Below are positions 1-12,484 of a stretch of 64,000 nt of DNA, one piece after another. How positions within the stretch are numbered: position 1 is the stretch's first letter; every line of letters starts with the position of its first letter. The position numbers were made by a program, and so were the translations under genes. The notes beneath the pieces are model-generated. The model saw nothing but the letters and a program-made list of their open reading frames with translations, had not been told where the DNA came from and made no database searches. The stretch is from Tubulanus polymorphus (lineage: Eukaryota > Nemertea > Palaeonemertea > Tubulaniformes > Tubulanidae), in NCBI RefSeq assembly GCF_964204645.1, contig NC_134031.1:7662501-7726500 (forward strand), written 5' to 3'.

Positions 1-237
1 AGTTATGTCATGTGCTACAATTTTGCAATTGATTGCAGTAAGTAACAAAATATGCCTCAGTACCAATATAATATGAAAATACTTTATGAGAGTTATTCGG
101 CTATTCAATGCCCCCTGGTGACCATATTACACAACAGCCAACGACCTTGAAACTCGACAATCATACTGTCATAAGCTACATAACATATGCAATTGATAGT
201 GGTTATGAAATATCCATAGGTACCAATTTAGATATTG
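1..237 (-). repeat. Fragment of the CCACCAGGGGGCG interspersed family
   Basis: Read on the - strand, this matches the internal units of the long copies at 50029-51256 and 53701-54825: the ordered blocks TTGGTACC, CAATTGCA, a 'caaggtc' segment and TCACCAGGGGGCA (here reversed at 109-121). It is cut by the window edge on the left and abuts the inverted repeat starting at 238. Confidence 0.7.
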
Positions 238-2540
238 TATAATATGTAATAGATGAAATCTAAGTGACGGACGCCACGCAATTAAATTTTACATAGGATT
301 CAGAAACAACCTAATTTTGTGTAATTCTCGGGATTCGAACAACGCCGAGCGAGCGGTTTGTTATTATGAATTATGAAAAAATGACGTCACTTGACATCCG
401 GTTTGAAGTTCGATGATTTGATGAAGTTCAAGATTTGGTCGATGAATAGTTTAACAATATATCGTGTTGATCGAACGAGTTGCAAATAGCTGAAATTCCC
501 TTAGGAACGGGGGTGAATTCATAATAACGAACGTGCCCAGCCTGGCCGGTTCAGCATTGCGCAGGTTCAAATCCCGGAGAATTTCGCCCTCGTGCGCGCA
601 CAGTCAATCCCAGCCGCAGCACTGAAATACGTTTATTTCATAATATTTAATGAAACTGCGGTGAGACGCGTTAGAGTCGTTGGATTTGCTTAAAATTTCA
701 CGGCAACGTGGCGGATCGGCACGATCACTAAGTAAGCAGCAACATCGTGGTTGGCAAAACATTCCGCCCCTTCTTTTGCCGAACAAGGAATTCGGTACCG
801 CTGGCCACGTGCACTGCTTATTTTGAACCGTAGATTCCCGGTACTCGATATTCCGGAAGATAAAAAACAAATGAATATTTATCGCAAGAGAAATCAATTT
901 TTGTACAGACATTTGTATTTCATTTTTTTCTGGCAGAAAATAATTTTCCGATTGATATGCTTTAATGTGTATTCCATTTTTTTTCTTAGTGAAGGTATAA
1001 TTAAGAAATGCGTTGTATTTTTTTCGTCTTCCTTTTATTTTCACATGGAGCTATTACATTCTGAATTAACCACCAGGTCAAAATTCTTCTAGGCCTATCT
1101 TGCAAAAACCCTCTCAGTTTCACCATAGAAATGTCATTGGTTACATTATGGTTTCTTGATCGCTTCCTCTAAAAATAGTATTCTTTTTAGCAGACAGTGG
1201 TCATTAAGAGACTTTTTTTTCAATTAAGAAATTTTTCAAGGTTTTTTTTTCGCAGAAAATTAAATTTCATTTGATCTGTTTCCTCATAATTTTCTCATTC
1301 TATAAGCCCAAATTTTCAGAAATGAACCAAACCTTAGAGTAACAGTTTCATCTTCTTTCCACCCATCCCTTAACCCTGGCATTAGTTTTCAATTTTCCAA
1401 GTTTTAACTTAAAAATGATTTAATTTCTTCAATGCTTTTGGCCCTCTACAATACAATTGCAATATTGGAGTTGATTTTCTTTCCAGTTTCATTGATAACA
1501 TTTAATGTGTTCGTTTCTAAGTTACTGGCAACATTTTGAGTGGTTTCGTTACTTCACTCCGTATGTGAATGAAATGAGGTTGTTTTTGAATCGCTAGCCT
1601 ATATGATTTATTCTTACTATAAAAAATTCAATCAAGGAGTGACCTAGTCAGTAACCTGTCTGTGGTTTAGTTTCACGATCGGATATTTTCACAAACCACA
1701 GTCAGGAATGGGAAGGTCATTTTTGTATGAAATCTTCGTCAGCCAATTTGACTGACGAGTAATTTGCCTGGCATTTCATTGTCTCTTAAGATATCCGTCA
1801 AATTTTTGTTGTAATCGACACACAACAGATTCGTAGTTTGTCTGATACCTATAACACCTCACCTGACGATCTTAATCCATGTGCAAATCGGCCGTAAAGT
1901 GAGAGTAAATTTCCGTAGAGTCAACAGCTGCCATTTTGAAAATTACTGGAGGTGCTGGCACCTGTGGACTGAGGCCAGAACAACAGCACAAACTAACGAA
2001 GCGAAATGACGAAATTGAAAATTATTAAGAAATCAACACTTATTCACATTTTTCTTTTACCAGAATTTATTATTTCATTATTTATAATGGAAAACACGAA
2101 GATTTGAAATATAGGTTGGAAAACCATCAAAAATAAAAATTATCGTTTCGTCTTGAAAGTTTTATCTAAATCCTTGTAGGTCCCCTTGTCTTATCATGCC
2201 ACATGTGCAATACAGAGAAATGGCGGCCAATGACGAAATTTGTAAGGAAATTAATTAATTTCTCAAAATAATGTTGATTAATCACTCGAAACATACATAG
2301 AATTGGATTATTTCGAAAGGTACCTGTGTTAGTTTGTGAATTAAGCCATTAATTGTGGACTGAAGTGGATAGAAAGTATATTTTTGAAGTGTTACTTTTT
2401 TCAACCGTGTTTTGGTCCTTGTCATCCCTAACGTTGGTATAAGCCCATCCGATTATAAAAAGCTTACCACCAACGATTAGGTAACTAACTAGGAGTGACC
2501 GTGGCGTCCGTCACTTAGATTTCATCCATTACATATTACA
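238..2540. mobile_element. 2.3-kb element with 41-bp terminal inverted repeats
   Basis: Positions 238-278 reappear reverse-complemented at 2500-2540 with about one mismatch; the shared core is AAGTGACGGACGCCACG. The 2.2 kb between shows no recognisable transposase. The open frames on both strands at about 600-1090 look like chance. I read this as a non-autonomous DNA transposon. I could not define a target-site duplication, because the AT-rich flanks blur the outer boundary. Confidence 0.6.
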
Positions 2541-3755
2541 CTTCGATGTTTAACGCCATCCAAACGTAAACCCAAATTTCATAAAACTAAACAAACTAGG
2601 CACAGACTATAATTCGTCCCACGAACGTATCAGTGATCACCAATTCGGCAATCAACGTCAGTAAGCTTACCAAGGCATTTCTCACATCTCATACTTACAA
2701 ATATCATATGGTGAGGTTCTGCAGTTGCAGTCATGTTGATGGGCATGGTAAAAATAAAAATTCAGCCTAGAACCTTATGATTTTTCGAACTTTTATCGTA
2801 ATTTTACGATGAAATCTTTAGATCATGGGCGCAGCCATCTTGGATTGCTTATTTAATGTAGAAAAATAGGGGTGATAGCATATCGTGGTTCCAAATTTCG
2901 GGTTAAATCTATGGTTGAATTCCACTCTCGAGTCATAAAACTGAAAATCAGCAAAATTTCAGGATATGCATTTATCAAATTTACGACTGTTGAATTAGAT
3001 TTCGGTTTACATGACTAGTCAGAATGATGAAATGAAAATAATTTCCCCTCCATAAAGTGTTGCCGTCCATTAGGCGAACAGCGCCAAATTATCCAAAGGC
3101 AGAATTTTTTTTACGGGAACACCGCTATTATTGCTCTTGTTTATTCTGGGACTCTAGGTAAGTAATAGTTGTTCCTTGAATATATGTACACTTTGTCTCC
3201 GTAGTAAATTAGAAACAATGACGCAAGATGTACAGGGTAGAAATTAGAAGAACCTCACTCGCACTGTCTATCTGTATTTTCTGGCATTAGATATCAACGT
3301 TGGAGAGATGGTGAAAATATCTATTGAGTGGATGAGTTCACAGAACTCGGCCGCCAACCATTCTGTTTCCAGGTCATTCCACTGAACTCACGGTTCCGAC
3401 GCAAAAGAATGTTTGTTTCTGGCGTGGTCGTTGTTTGTGTGTGGGACAACGATTCCACGCATGTTACTTACATTGCATCTTTCCACCGGGTTTGAGCTTT
3501 CGTAATCAGCTCTTGTGATGATGAATTGTCCTTCTAGCAGGTGCGTTATGGAAGCAATTTTAGATCGCCTCGGCCAATTGCTGATTGACAGGTTTTAATT
3601 TAGCTGCAGCGAATTTGTTTCAATTTCGTCAAAAACATGGTATTCAAAGAAAAAAAAGTTATTTAGTTAATTATTGCCGCGGTTTTCACCACTGCAGTCG
3701 TTGCACTTCCAATGCCACTGTATAGAAATGTGTACCTATTGATTCGATTCGATGT
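2541..3755. other. No gene seen
   Basis: AT-rich sequence with frequent stops in all frames. I found no splice-bounded open frame and no repeat shared with the rest of the window. Confidence 0.5.
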
Positions 3756-3759
3756 TTAT

Positions 3760-4170
3760 TCATCATTAAAATCTTACACGATTATGGATGATACAAATTT
3801 TTTAACTGTGGTCACTAGCTGTGTCTTACATGAGAATATTAAATTCATCAAAGCAGGTTCTGAGATGACGACATACAATGTGTTCTAATATCTTCTAATG
3901 CCTTTAGCCTAATGCAATGCTTGTGAGCTATATGGCGGCGAAGTTTTCCGCTAGGTGTTTATCACCTTTTTTGTGGACACATGTGATATTTGCCGTGAGC
4001 GCCTAGTTCCGTGGCAAGAGACCAGTATCCAGAGATCGTTTGAAGATTTTAGTGAATATCTGACTGATGGCTGGAGCACATCCTTTCAGGACGATATTTG
4101 GATTGCCATCTGGTCCAGGTGCTTGATGTCGCGCAGTAGTTTGAGGACGCCCCATGTCTGGATGTTTAGT
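3760..4170 (-). pseudogene. Decayed non-LTR retrotransposon reverse transcriptase
   Basis: On the - strand the translation from about 4165 downward gives in order APGPDGNPNIVLKGCA, IFKRSLDTGLLP, CVHKKGDKHLAENF, LTSIA, then KILEHIVCRHL and FDEFNIL. This is the order of blocks in the fingers/palm of LINE reverse transcriptases (GPDG, then a gap to KKGD, then the YRPISLTS-like block, then KILEH). In-frame stops interrupt it (after LLPRN, after FAAI and after NILM), so the copy is dead. The catalytic YADD region is not present. Upstream coding sequence may extend towards 4480 but is not recognisable. Jockey-like or related clades are possible. Confidence 0.75.
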
Positions 4171-5315
4171 TTAAGGTCTACTTATAAGCCTATCGGATGA
4201 ATTGGTTGCTAACTGGGCCAATCGTATAGTCTTTCAGAACAGACAAGAATGTGTAAATTCAGTCTTAATAGCCTCGGCCTAGTGATATAGCCTCGGCCTG
4301 AGGCTCTTGGCAGACATTTGGGCCAGCTGTGGCGTTCGATTATCATCCCATAAAAACTTGCTGAGATTTTTTAAAGGGCTCGGCTCAAGACTTAAGAGAA
4401 CCACCACCTGCTCAGAAAGGACATCCAATGTGGCAGCCTTGCAAGAGATTTTGTTAAGCGTTAAGCTGCCCGGACAGTCACAGGCATAGCCTATGTATAA
4501 ATCGTGAAGTCAGTTGTAAGCTACTGCCATATGATTTTCAAACACAGATGAATGCTAAAATCTGTTGAACACAGCTACATTTCAATTTTCTTGTTGTGTT
4601 CTACTGTTTTGCTTATTTACATATAATTCGATGAAATTCTGAGCTATAAAAACTAGAAATATTTAGGCCCCTTTCTATTTCAAATGATCATGGGTTCTCT
4701 TTAAATGCTTTGAGCCCTCTTATAAGTATTTGGTTGCAGCCCTCCTGCTGCATATCAAAAGGAATGTTTTCGAAACTTAGCTTTTCAGTTGGCCGAGTGG
4801 AGGTCCAACCTTGCATTGATTATTGTCCAATACAGCAGCTTAAATTTCTTGTAAGCATGATTGTGCTAAATAAGATAGCGATTCTGCCTGCATACATGGC
4901 CTTTGCCACATTTCAGTTTAGAAGATGATTTACCCCATGTAGAAGCTAAAAGTTTGCTTTATTAGAAAAACCTATTTAATCATGCGTTCAATTATCTATT
5001 TAATTCTATTTATCATTTGCCGGTAGACAAAATATGAGCTGTTGTCATGGCACCGGCCATCCTTCCGTTGTATCTAGGATGTAACATCTGTTGTAATTTT
5101 CGCACGAAAAAACCTATACCATTGATTGTTGTAGAGAATGATGAAATTAATGATAATTGTGTATTGCACAGGATAGATAAGGCATCTACGTAGCTGTACT
5201 GATGGAGGCTGAAATCTCCAAAATGATACGTGGTTAAGAATGTGGGCTATTGTGTACACTTCATGTCTGCTGTCCATTCGTCCATCTATAGTATAGAATC
5301 TTAGAAGTTTTTTTT
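4171..5315. other. No gene seen
   Basis: The part up to about 4480 could be the 5' continuation of the adjacent - strand LINE remnant. The rest is AT-rich with only short chance open frames. Confidence 0.4.
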
Positions 5316-6434
5316 GACGCCTTATAAAACGTTACCATTATGAAACTTAACAATGCTAACCATTCAGCGTCATTTTACAAACGACAACCGTAAATCGATG
5401 TGCAAAACGTCACAGGTTTATGTGTACACATACAAGCGATTTGGCAAAATATTATTGATAAAGATGTAGAATGGCTCCCTGTGATTATATAATGACCTCT
5501 ATTTGAACGTCGGAATGTTATATTGCATTGAATATCATGAGAAGACGTATTGTAATAGTAAAGGATGTATGATTATATCAGGAGCGGCAGGCATAAATAG
5601 AAATGATAAGTAAATCGGATTATTCGGTTAAATGGCGGATGTATACACGATTTGGAAGTCTGATATAAAAGTCAGACCCTGTCATGGGGATGCTAGTGGA
5701 ATGACGAAGCTATCTACGATCTGAGTAGGGCCGGCGTGAATTTCATCGGCGGCTACAAGCGGTCTATATAAAAACGTGTAAACATATAATTTCAATATTC
5801 AAATGTTTTAGAAAATATGTTCGATATTAGGGGTATGCAGGTTTCATGAGATTAGCAATTTATAATGGCATAGCTGTCATATACGGCTCCGCGTCCACTG
5901 ATGGCATGTGTATAAGGTGACAATTCAATTCAATACTTTATTGATCCTTATTACATTGAAATTCCGGGATAAAATTCCCAAATTCAATAAAGTTACAAAT
6001 TTTAAACTAAGAAAATACAAAATACAAGACACACGGGTAATTCATACAGAATAACATGAATAAGTTATTTAAATGACAATGTCTACTTCAACCCAGACTC
6101 AAGTCTAGGATATCGAGTGACAGCCAAACCGGGTCCCGGGACCGGGCCGGCTGGCTATACGATATGCTCGAAGTCATGATGAAGCAGACATCAGAAGAGC
6201 TCTTTCTTCAACCATGGAGGCAATGAAGTTGCAGACCAGCTTAGAGGCAAAAGTGAATCGAAGTCGGTCACAAGTTGACATTTTTTTTTAAATTAGACCA
6301 GTCGAAGACTGTATCATCTACCCAATCGCCAAATCTCATAATTCCCCAAATTTCTTAAAACTTCGATTTCAAATTTCAAATTTGCAATTCCACATTAGCT
6401 TATCCCAGAAATTCTACATTTTTTCGCAGGCGTC
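5316..6434 (-). mobile_element. GACGCC-ended 1.1-kb TIR element, copy 1
   Basis: Matches 17339-18420 as its reverse complement over essentially the whole length, with scattered substitutions and small indels. Both copies begin TTTGACGCCT and end with the reverse complement, so the element has short TIRs. No protein-coding capacity is visible. An internal stretch near 5922-6000 holds an AATTGAATTG-type run and a TTTATTGATCC block. Likely a non-autonomous DNA transposon; strand is arbitrary and set relative to copy 2. Confidence 0.75.
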
Positions 6435-6477
6435 AAATAATTTATTAAAGTTAATTTTCTTGTTACTTATTTTTGAA

Positions 6478-7222
6478 GTTTTCAAGGGAAATTGTGAAGA
6501 GGCTTTAATCAATTATCTTGATCTTTCAATATTAATTATGGGTTGACCGGACGCAAGATGGCCATCCTGTGAGCTTTTTTATGCCGAGGAAGGTAATTTT
6601 TGGCCTGAATTCGGAGACCTGTAGCACCCTAAAGGTTTAGCATTCTTCAATGAAATTCATAATGGGTATATTTTGGGAAGGGCTTTTTCATTCATTCAAT
6701 TTTCATGCAATTGGCAGCCATTTTAGTGTCACCAGTCCTCATTCATATGGAAAAATGATTTTTGTGAAAATGTCAGCAGGTTTTAATCAACGGTCTTGAG
6801 ATTTAATAATCATTGCTATTGCCACTATTGATACTTCTTCTCACATGGAATGGGATAACCCACTTTTTGTTCTCATAACCAGGGAATTGAATTATATACA
6901 ATTTGTTTATCTATTGTGGTAGCTAGCCTATGCATATTTTGTAACCACTATCAATTGCAGTTGTAGTTCATGATGTGTACTATGAAATCAATGGCGATAT
7001 TTGGCCACCAGGGGGTGTTGAATAGTGGAATTATCACCCATGCATATTTTGTTACCACATGCCATTGCAAAGTTGTTGCGCATAAAATGTTCTATGATTG
7101 TGAAGAGTTAGGTCATTGGTTTCTGGATATTTACCTGGCGTATTGAATAGTGAAATTGTCAGATTAGTTGAGCATTTCAAACCATTACCCAAATGGGCAT
7201 GGTGTCCCTGGACCCCTAGTTT
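6478..7222 (+). repeat. 5'-truncated copy of the CCACCAGGGGGCG family
   Basis: Shares with 50029-51256 the 'gaagacgcttt...ccttgatctttc' type segment, the 'aagatggccatcct' block, an internal unit with CCACCAGGGGGTG (7015-7027), and the 3' end TGTCCCTGGACCCCTAGTTT. The first ~450 bp of the long copies are absent. It starts about 45 bp after the GACGCC element. Confidence 0.75.
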
Positions 7223-7805
7223 ATGCTGCAGTTAAAAAGAAAATCCAACTTTGTCAGTCAGAGAAAATGTTGTTTCCCTTCCGAAACATTCAACTTGAAC
7301 ATGGTTAACTGAATTGATTTGTATGAGGTGAAAAAATGCTTTCTCAAATTCCCAATTACTCCAATTATTACGGATATGGTTTTCACAGCACTGTCATCCC
7401 TCTATTATGCATTAAAACTGCATATCAAAAACTGATTGAAAATCACCTAGTCATTTGGATGGTATACTTCTACCCAACCATATTTTGAGGGGGAAAAGAA
7501 TTCCATAAATTGGAAGTTGTAGTCGAGTGTAAGGTCTCAAGGTCGTGCTGGGCTTTCAATTTCAAGGTCAGTGCTAACTTGAGCCAGGGTTAGTCCAGGG
7601 AGGGGGATATACATTGATCACGGACTATCAAACTATTCTGGCTGTATGTGATGAGATTGATCCATTCATTAGATAGATATTTGGACAGCGAAAGTTATAA
7701 TAGTAACAGTTATTTAATTTCTATAGCACCCTTTTCACTGTGATACTTCAATGTTTAACAGGGCTTTCCATTAAATTGGTATCATTACCCCCAGTCTTTA
7801 ACTAA
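7223..7805. other. No gene seen
   Basis: Unique-looking AT-rich sequence; no splice-bounded open frame. Confidence 0.4.
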
Positions 7806-8019
7806 CCATTTATCAGTCATCTCTCATATGTAACATCCGAGCAGCTGCTAGGTGCTTAGGAGTCATCAGGCTAGGTATCCATTTACTCCTGGGTGGAGAG
7901 AGGCAATTAGGATAAGCGTCTTGCCTAGACACCGCGTTACTTGGTAAAGTATGGGGTTCGAACCCATGACCTTGCGTCCCAGAGTCGAACGCTCGAACCA
8001 CTCGGCCACACCGCCCCTA
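7806..8019 (-). repeat. tRNA-derived SINE with conserved central domain
   Basis: On the - strand it starts GGGGCGGTGTGGCCGAGTGG (box A-like), followed by a box B, GGTTCGAACCC, about 45 bp later: a Leu/Ser-type tRNA head too short in the variable arm for a working tRNA. It continues into a block containing GACGCTTATCCTAATTGCC and CTCCACCCAGGAGTAAATGG, which I recognise as similar to the central domain shared by widespread invertebrate SINEs (MetaSINE type). That family assignment is from memory. It ends near 7806 without a clear tail. Confidence 0.75.
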
Positions 8020-8601
8020 TACAGAAACTTAAGTAATCAGAGTCAATTGTCGCCTAAGAAACTTATCCGATATTTGAGAAATCCGTAATAAACATATTTC
8101 AAATTGATTTATTTAATGTATCCCGATTGGATCAAAATCTCGATTAAACTATGATCGGAATAAAGCCGGTTTGATCGTATATTAAATGTTTCTAGTTACT
8201 ATGGTTTCGTGCAGTTTATCGAGCTTAGCTCGTAGTCCCGAAATCGTAAAGAAACCCTATAAGACGTAATAATGTGATCGATTTGCATCCGCGTCGGGGC
8301 CGGAATTGATATTTATCGTTTGTTTCACGGATATGACGTCAATGCATCGGTTGTTATGACTAGACATCATCAATTGGTTTCACTATCGGTTTCTGTTCCC
8401 GTGGTATATATGTATATATATGTGTGTATACGGCCGTAAATTAGTAATAATAATCTTGTTGATTAATTCATCATGATTTATTCTTAGCGCTCTAAGGTTT
8501 ATCTATCATACGCATACATGTATGAAGTGAGATGGCTAGTACGAAGTAGAGGGAAAAACTGCCGATTCCTCGACTCTTTCACACGATAATAGCCTAACGT
8601 A

Positions 8602-8881
8602 AGTCGCGATCACACTAGCATTTTTGAGCTAGGCAAATCATTCGTAATGGCGCCGAATTTGAAGCGGGCTCGATTTGGCATCGGACCAGGTAAACGCTAG
8701 CTGATGCTGGAAGTGACTCACCTCGCAGACCACAGCATTGCTTAGATAGCATTTTAGAGTAATGAGTGATTAACATAGGCTACGTGAACACGCTCTCTTA
8801 TTAGGCGTGGGCCGAATATGTTTGGCCTGGTCCTGGCCAGTTTGACTCAAGCCGAATCATTTGCATGTGATCCTGATGGCT
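8602..8881. mobile_element. MITE of the GCGATCACAC family
   Basis: Starts AGTCGCGATCACACTAGC and ends with an imperfect inverted copy, TGTGATCCTGATGGCT. The interior has GGCC-rich blocks typical of the family seen best at 36575-36855. About 280 bp, no coding capacity. Confidence 0.5.
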
Positions 8882-10678
8882 GTTCCTGTGGCAAGAGGGG
8901 ATTCATCCGTCCTCCACTGAATGCTTTTCAAATCTCATTTTCTATCAAATTTGGACTGGATATAGGGCTCCTGAATCTTGTGTTATCATGCTAGCCTGTT
9001 TACGATAGGCTCTCATAATTCTTAGATTTTAGTCAGGAATATCCCGAAATAAAGTGAATGAGAACAAGAAAACTAACTTGAAAGTTTATTGACGCCTTGA
9101 AAAATAACAAATAATGCTTAATATTATTAACAATGATAATGCAATGTAAATCATATGATGAATCAATTATGTATCAATAAGGTTGATTTGGATTTGAATA
9201 TTTTGATAACTGAATTGAATTGACTGGTAACCAGTCAAGCCCATATGTATTGATGACGTAGCCCTCCCCCCCCCACATTGTCTCAACCATAATTACTAAG
9301 ATTTATCGAAAATAAGATAAGAGTTTCGTAATATATTCAATTACGAAATAAATGCCAACATTTTTATTTTGAAACACCAATTGATGACATAGTGCACATC
9401 GATTCACACAGAACCCCTTAAGTAACACTAACCAGGTCGCAATGTATAAAAACGTAATTGTACAGGTTTTTATGGCATCAAAAAATGGTGGGGCCAACCA
9501 AATAAAGAATCATCTGTGGCGAACTCTTTCAGATCAGTGTGCAGATTGTACCGATAAGATTTAGTGATTTTTTCTCTCAGTGTTCTACAAGAGTTTTTCC
9601 TTCATCAAGATAAAATATTCTTAGAATTGTCTTCCCTCATGAAGTTTCTCTAATCAATGTATCAATGGTTGAGGAGGATGACTTGATACAGAATTTTTAT
9701 GTATTCATTTTGAACGCAAGTCACTCTGCGCCTTCGCATCGCTTGACAGCTAACACGCACGAATCTGCATTTTATTTTCAGTTTACGGTGTGAATGGTGG
9801 GGATAGATAATCAACGGTTTTTTATCCGCCTTCACTAAGTGGGAGTCGAAACCTAAAGTAAGATATCTGGTTAAGGGATTGGTTACGAACGTTGTATTAA
9901 AACTCAGAATTCATGTCACGTGAATTTGTTCTTGGACAGTAAGGCCGTTCTACTGCCTGACATAGATATTAACATTCAAAATAAGCTTCCATTCGATGAA
10001 ACTCATTTTATGACGCTTATGAAGTCACAATCACCCTCATTTGAGGTTGGATTTGCAAAGAATTTATTTTTGAAAATTCAGTCCCATGAAGCTGCACAAA
10101 TGAATTTCATCTAAAATCTAGCTCGCAGGAAAAAGGTTGATACAAGAAACAAAATTGCGTAATATGCGTTTCGATGTCAAGTTCTACGAATGCTAAACAA
10201 GAAACATACAAAACCAAACCCACAACGCAGCTAGTGGTGAAAAAATTGATAATTGTATCAAATTATCACATGTCGGGAACCTTCGTCAGTCATATGATCC
10301 ACTCATCACTTATTGGTTAGAGCATGGACTCTTAAGATAAAGAGTTTCGTTTTTCATGGTTAGAGTAACAATGTTAGTGTCTCGTTAGGAAGAATGCGAG
10401 TAGTGAGCAAACAAACCTAAAAACCTTATTGTTACTTTTTTCGTGTTTATTTCATGTTAACAATATAACTAACACGGACAGTATAATGGTTGGTCGAGGA
10501 TTTAATATCAGCTTCAAGACAACTATGTTATATATTCATTATTGAATGTTATTGAATTACTAGTCTCCAGTGAAGCGCGATATATTGTACATCACAGTAT
10601 TGCATCTTGTGAATAGATGTATTACATATATATTACAGGTATCTAGGAATTGATAATGCTACATTTATAGCTGGCAAC
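8882..10678. other. No gene seen; one TIR remnant
   Basis: A TTTATTGACGCCTTGAAAAA block at about 9086-9107 resembles one end of the GACGCC element, without its partner. There is a C-run at 9263-9273. Otherwise AT-rich sequence with no supported gene. Confidence 0.4.
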
Positions 10679-11141
10679 GCTTGCTGTTTTCAGTATTTTG
10701 TTTCTGTTTTTTTCCTGGGAGATACTGATTTTATTTTTGATGTCTCCTTCATATAAAAGATGTTACTGAGTGTCTTACCATTGATGACTGTACGGCTTGC
10801 TCGTTTTCAGTATTTTGTTTCTGTTTTTTTCCTGGGAGATACTGATTTTATTTTTGATGTCTCCTTCATATGAAAGATATTACTGAGTGTCTTACCATTG
10901 ATGACTGTACGGCTTGCTCGTTTTCAGTATTTTGTTTCTGTTTTTTTCCTGGGAGATACTGATTTTATTTTTGATGTCTCCTTCATATAAAAGATATTAC
11001 TGAGTGTCTTACCATTGATGACTGTACGGCTTGCTCGTTTTCAGTATTTTGTTTCTGTTTTTTTCCTGGGAGATACTGATTTTATTTTTGATGTCTCCTT
11101 CATATGAAAGATGTTACTGAGTGTCTTACCATTGATGACTG
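10679..11141 (+). repeat. 117-bp tandem repeat, four copies
   Basis: The marker CAGTATTTTGTTTCTG starts at 10691, 10808, 10925 and 11042, an exact 117-bp period. The copies differ by only a few substitutions plus one indel in the first copy. Each unit contains CCTGGGAGATACTGATTTTA and TGTCTTACCATTGATGACTG. No open frame is kept. The near-identity suggests recent expansion or homogenisation. Confidence 0.95.
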
Positions 11142-11230
11142 ATCGATTTTCATATTTTTTTCCATATTTCGATGAAATGTTCTTGAAAAAATCATTTGTT
11201 ACTGATCACTTTTCAATGGCAGTCCTGTAT
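11142..11230 (+). repeat. Tail shared with 14866-14975
   Basis: The end of the last tandem unit plus this tail (AAAGATGTTACTGAG, TATTTCGATGAAAT, ATTTGTTACTGAT in order) reappears at 14866-14975. The 117-bp array therefore seems to have grown within a dispersed repeat. Confidence 0.6.
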
Positions 11231-11661
11231 ATTATTTCAACAAAAATATTGTCTAAACTTTCCTACTGAAGGCATTATATGTGTAACATTTTCTATGGGT
11301 TTTTCTAGCAGATATACCTGGACTTCAAACCAAGTCTTTGGACTAATGACTTGGCCATTCTATGCTTATATTCTTCACATCCAGTCGATGGTTGATGGTT
11401 TAAAATCTGTTGCATCAAAAAAGTTCAAATGAAGACCAGCTTTGCCACTGGTGCCATCTAAAATCCAGTATTGATACACCAAGAGCAAATCTGGCAGATC
11501 CTCCCTTTTTTTGAGGTGTCAACTTTATTAGGTCTATTGTCGTTTCAAGGAATCGATTTTGTTTAACTTTACTTATAGTCCAACTTATCGGTCTCAAACT
11601 ATTTCACTTACGCCTATACCGGATGTGACTGCAATTGACTGATATCAATCTCAGTGTAGCG

Positions 11662-11802
11662 TTAACAAATAAAATCCCACAGTTAGATCTGTAAAAACAG
11701 TTTATTTTCCTTCAGAGCAACAAAAAACATTAGTTAAACCCTCGAAACTTTAAGGAAAATAAACTGGTTTTATAGTTCTAACTGTGGGTTTTTATTTGTT
11801 AA
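11662..11802. mobile_element. 141-bp foldback element
   Basis: Arms 11662-11712 and 11751-11802 are inverted copies (TTAACAAATAAA, CCCACAGTTAGA, CAGTTTATTTTCCTT) around a ~38-base loop. They would form a ~50-bp hairpin with few mismatches. Probably a small MITE. Confidence 0.8.
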
Positions 11803-12484
11803 ACCGGATATATTCTTCTCAGGCATCTGAATTTATGTAAGAATTTCCAGTTTAAATGCGAACACGCAAGCCTGTAATGCCTCTAACCGATCGATAGCCA
11901 ATCGATATCCAGCCATAAACCGGCCAGTAGTAATCCGGCCGCTATCGTTGTAACTATTCTGTATCAAATCATAACGACTAGCACGATGATACTGATTGTA
12001 CATTTAATACATAAGTACATAAGTACAGTTATACGGAGATTGATTTTGAATAATTAATCAGCTCATTCACCACTGAGATGATGTTATTGATCTTGTGGAT
12101 ATTATCACATAGACTTATGGTTTGATATGTGATGTTTATTACTTTATTTTCAAAGTATGAATGTCTTTTAATTACAATAACGATATGGTAGAATAGCCAC
12201 GCTCGGAAAGATTAAAATCGATTTTTATTTATCATTTATCGTACCTGACGATAATCTCTAGTGAGAGATCAAAATGTGGTGTATTTTGTTTTTAATGCTT
12301 GACACATAATTTTGATTTTTAACTTTTAAATTCTGTATGTAGTGGGTTTTAAACTTACAGTAACAATAGTTTTGTTCATACATATGAAGGGCTTATTCGA
12401 TTCCGTGTCTGTTAAGTTCATTTGATCTTTGGTGGTAAATTCTAAATTTTTGTCACATTGTGGTGGTCAATACTGCGCTTACTA

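Noticed and set aside
540-600. tRNA-like box B (GGTTCAAATCCC) near 570
   Set aside because: No convincing box A or cloverleaf; too weak to call.
604-1092. Two opposite open frames of 113-146 codons
   Set aside because: Overlap each other inside the 2.3-kb TIR element; low-complexity, no domain or splice support.
7940-8019. tRNA gene
   Set aside because: Boxes A and B are present but the variable arm and acceptor stem do not form a Leu/Ser tRNA, and the sequence continues into a SINE central domain.
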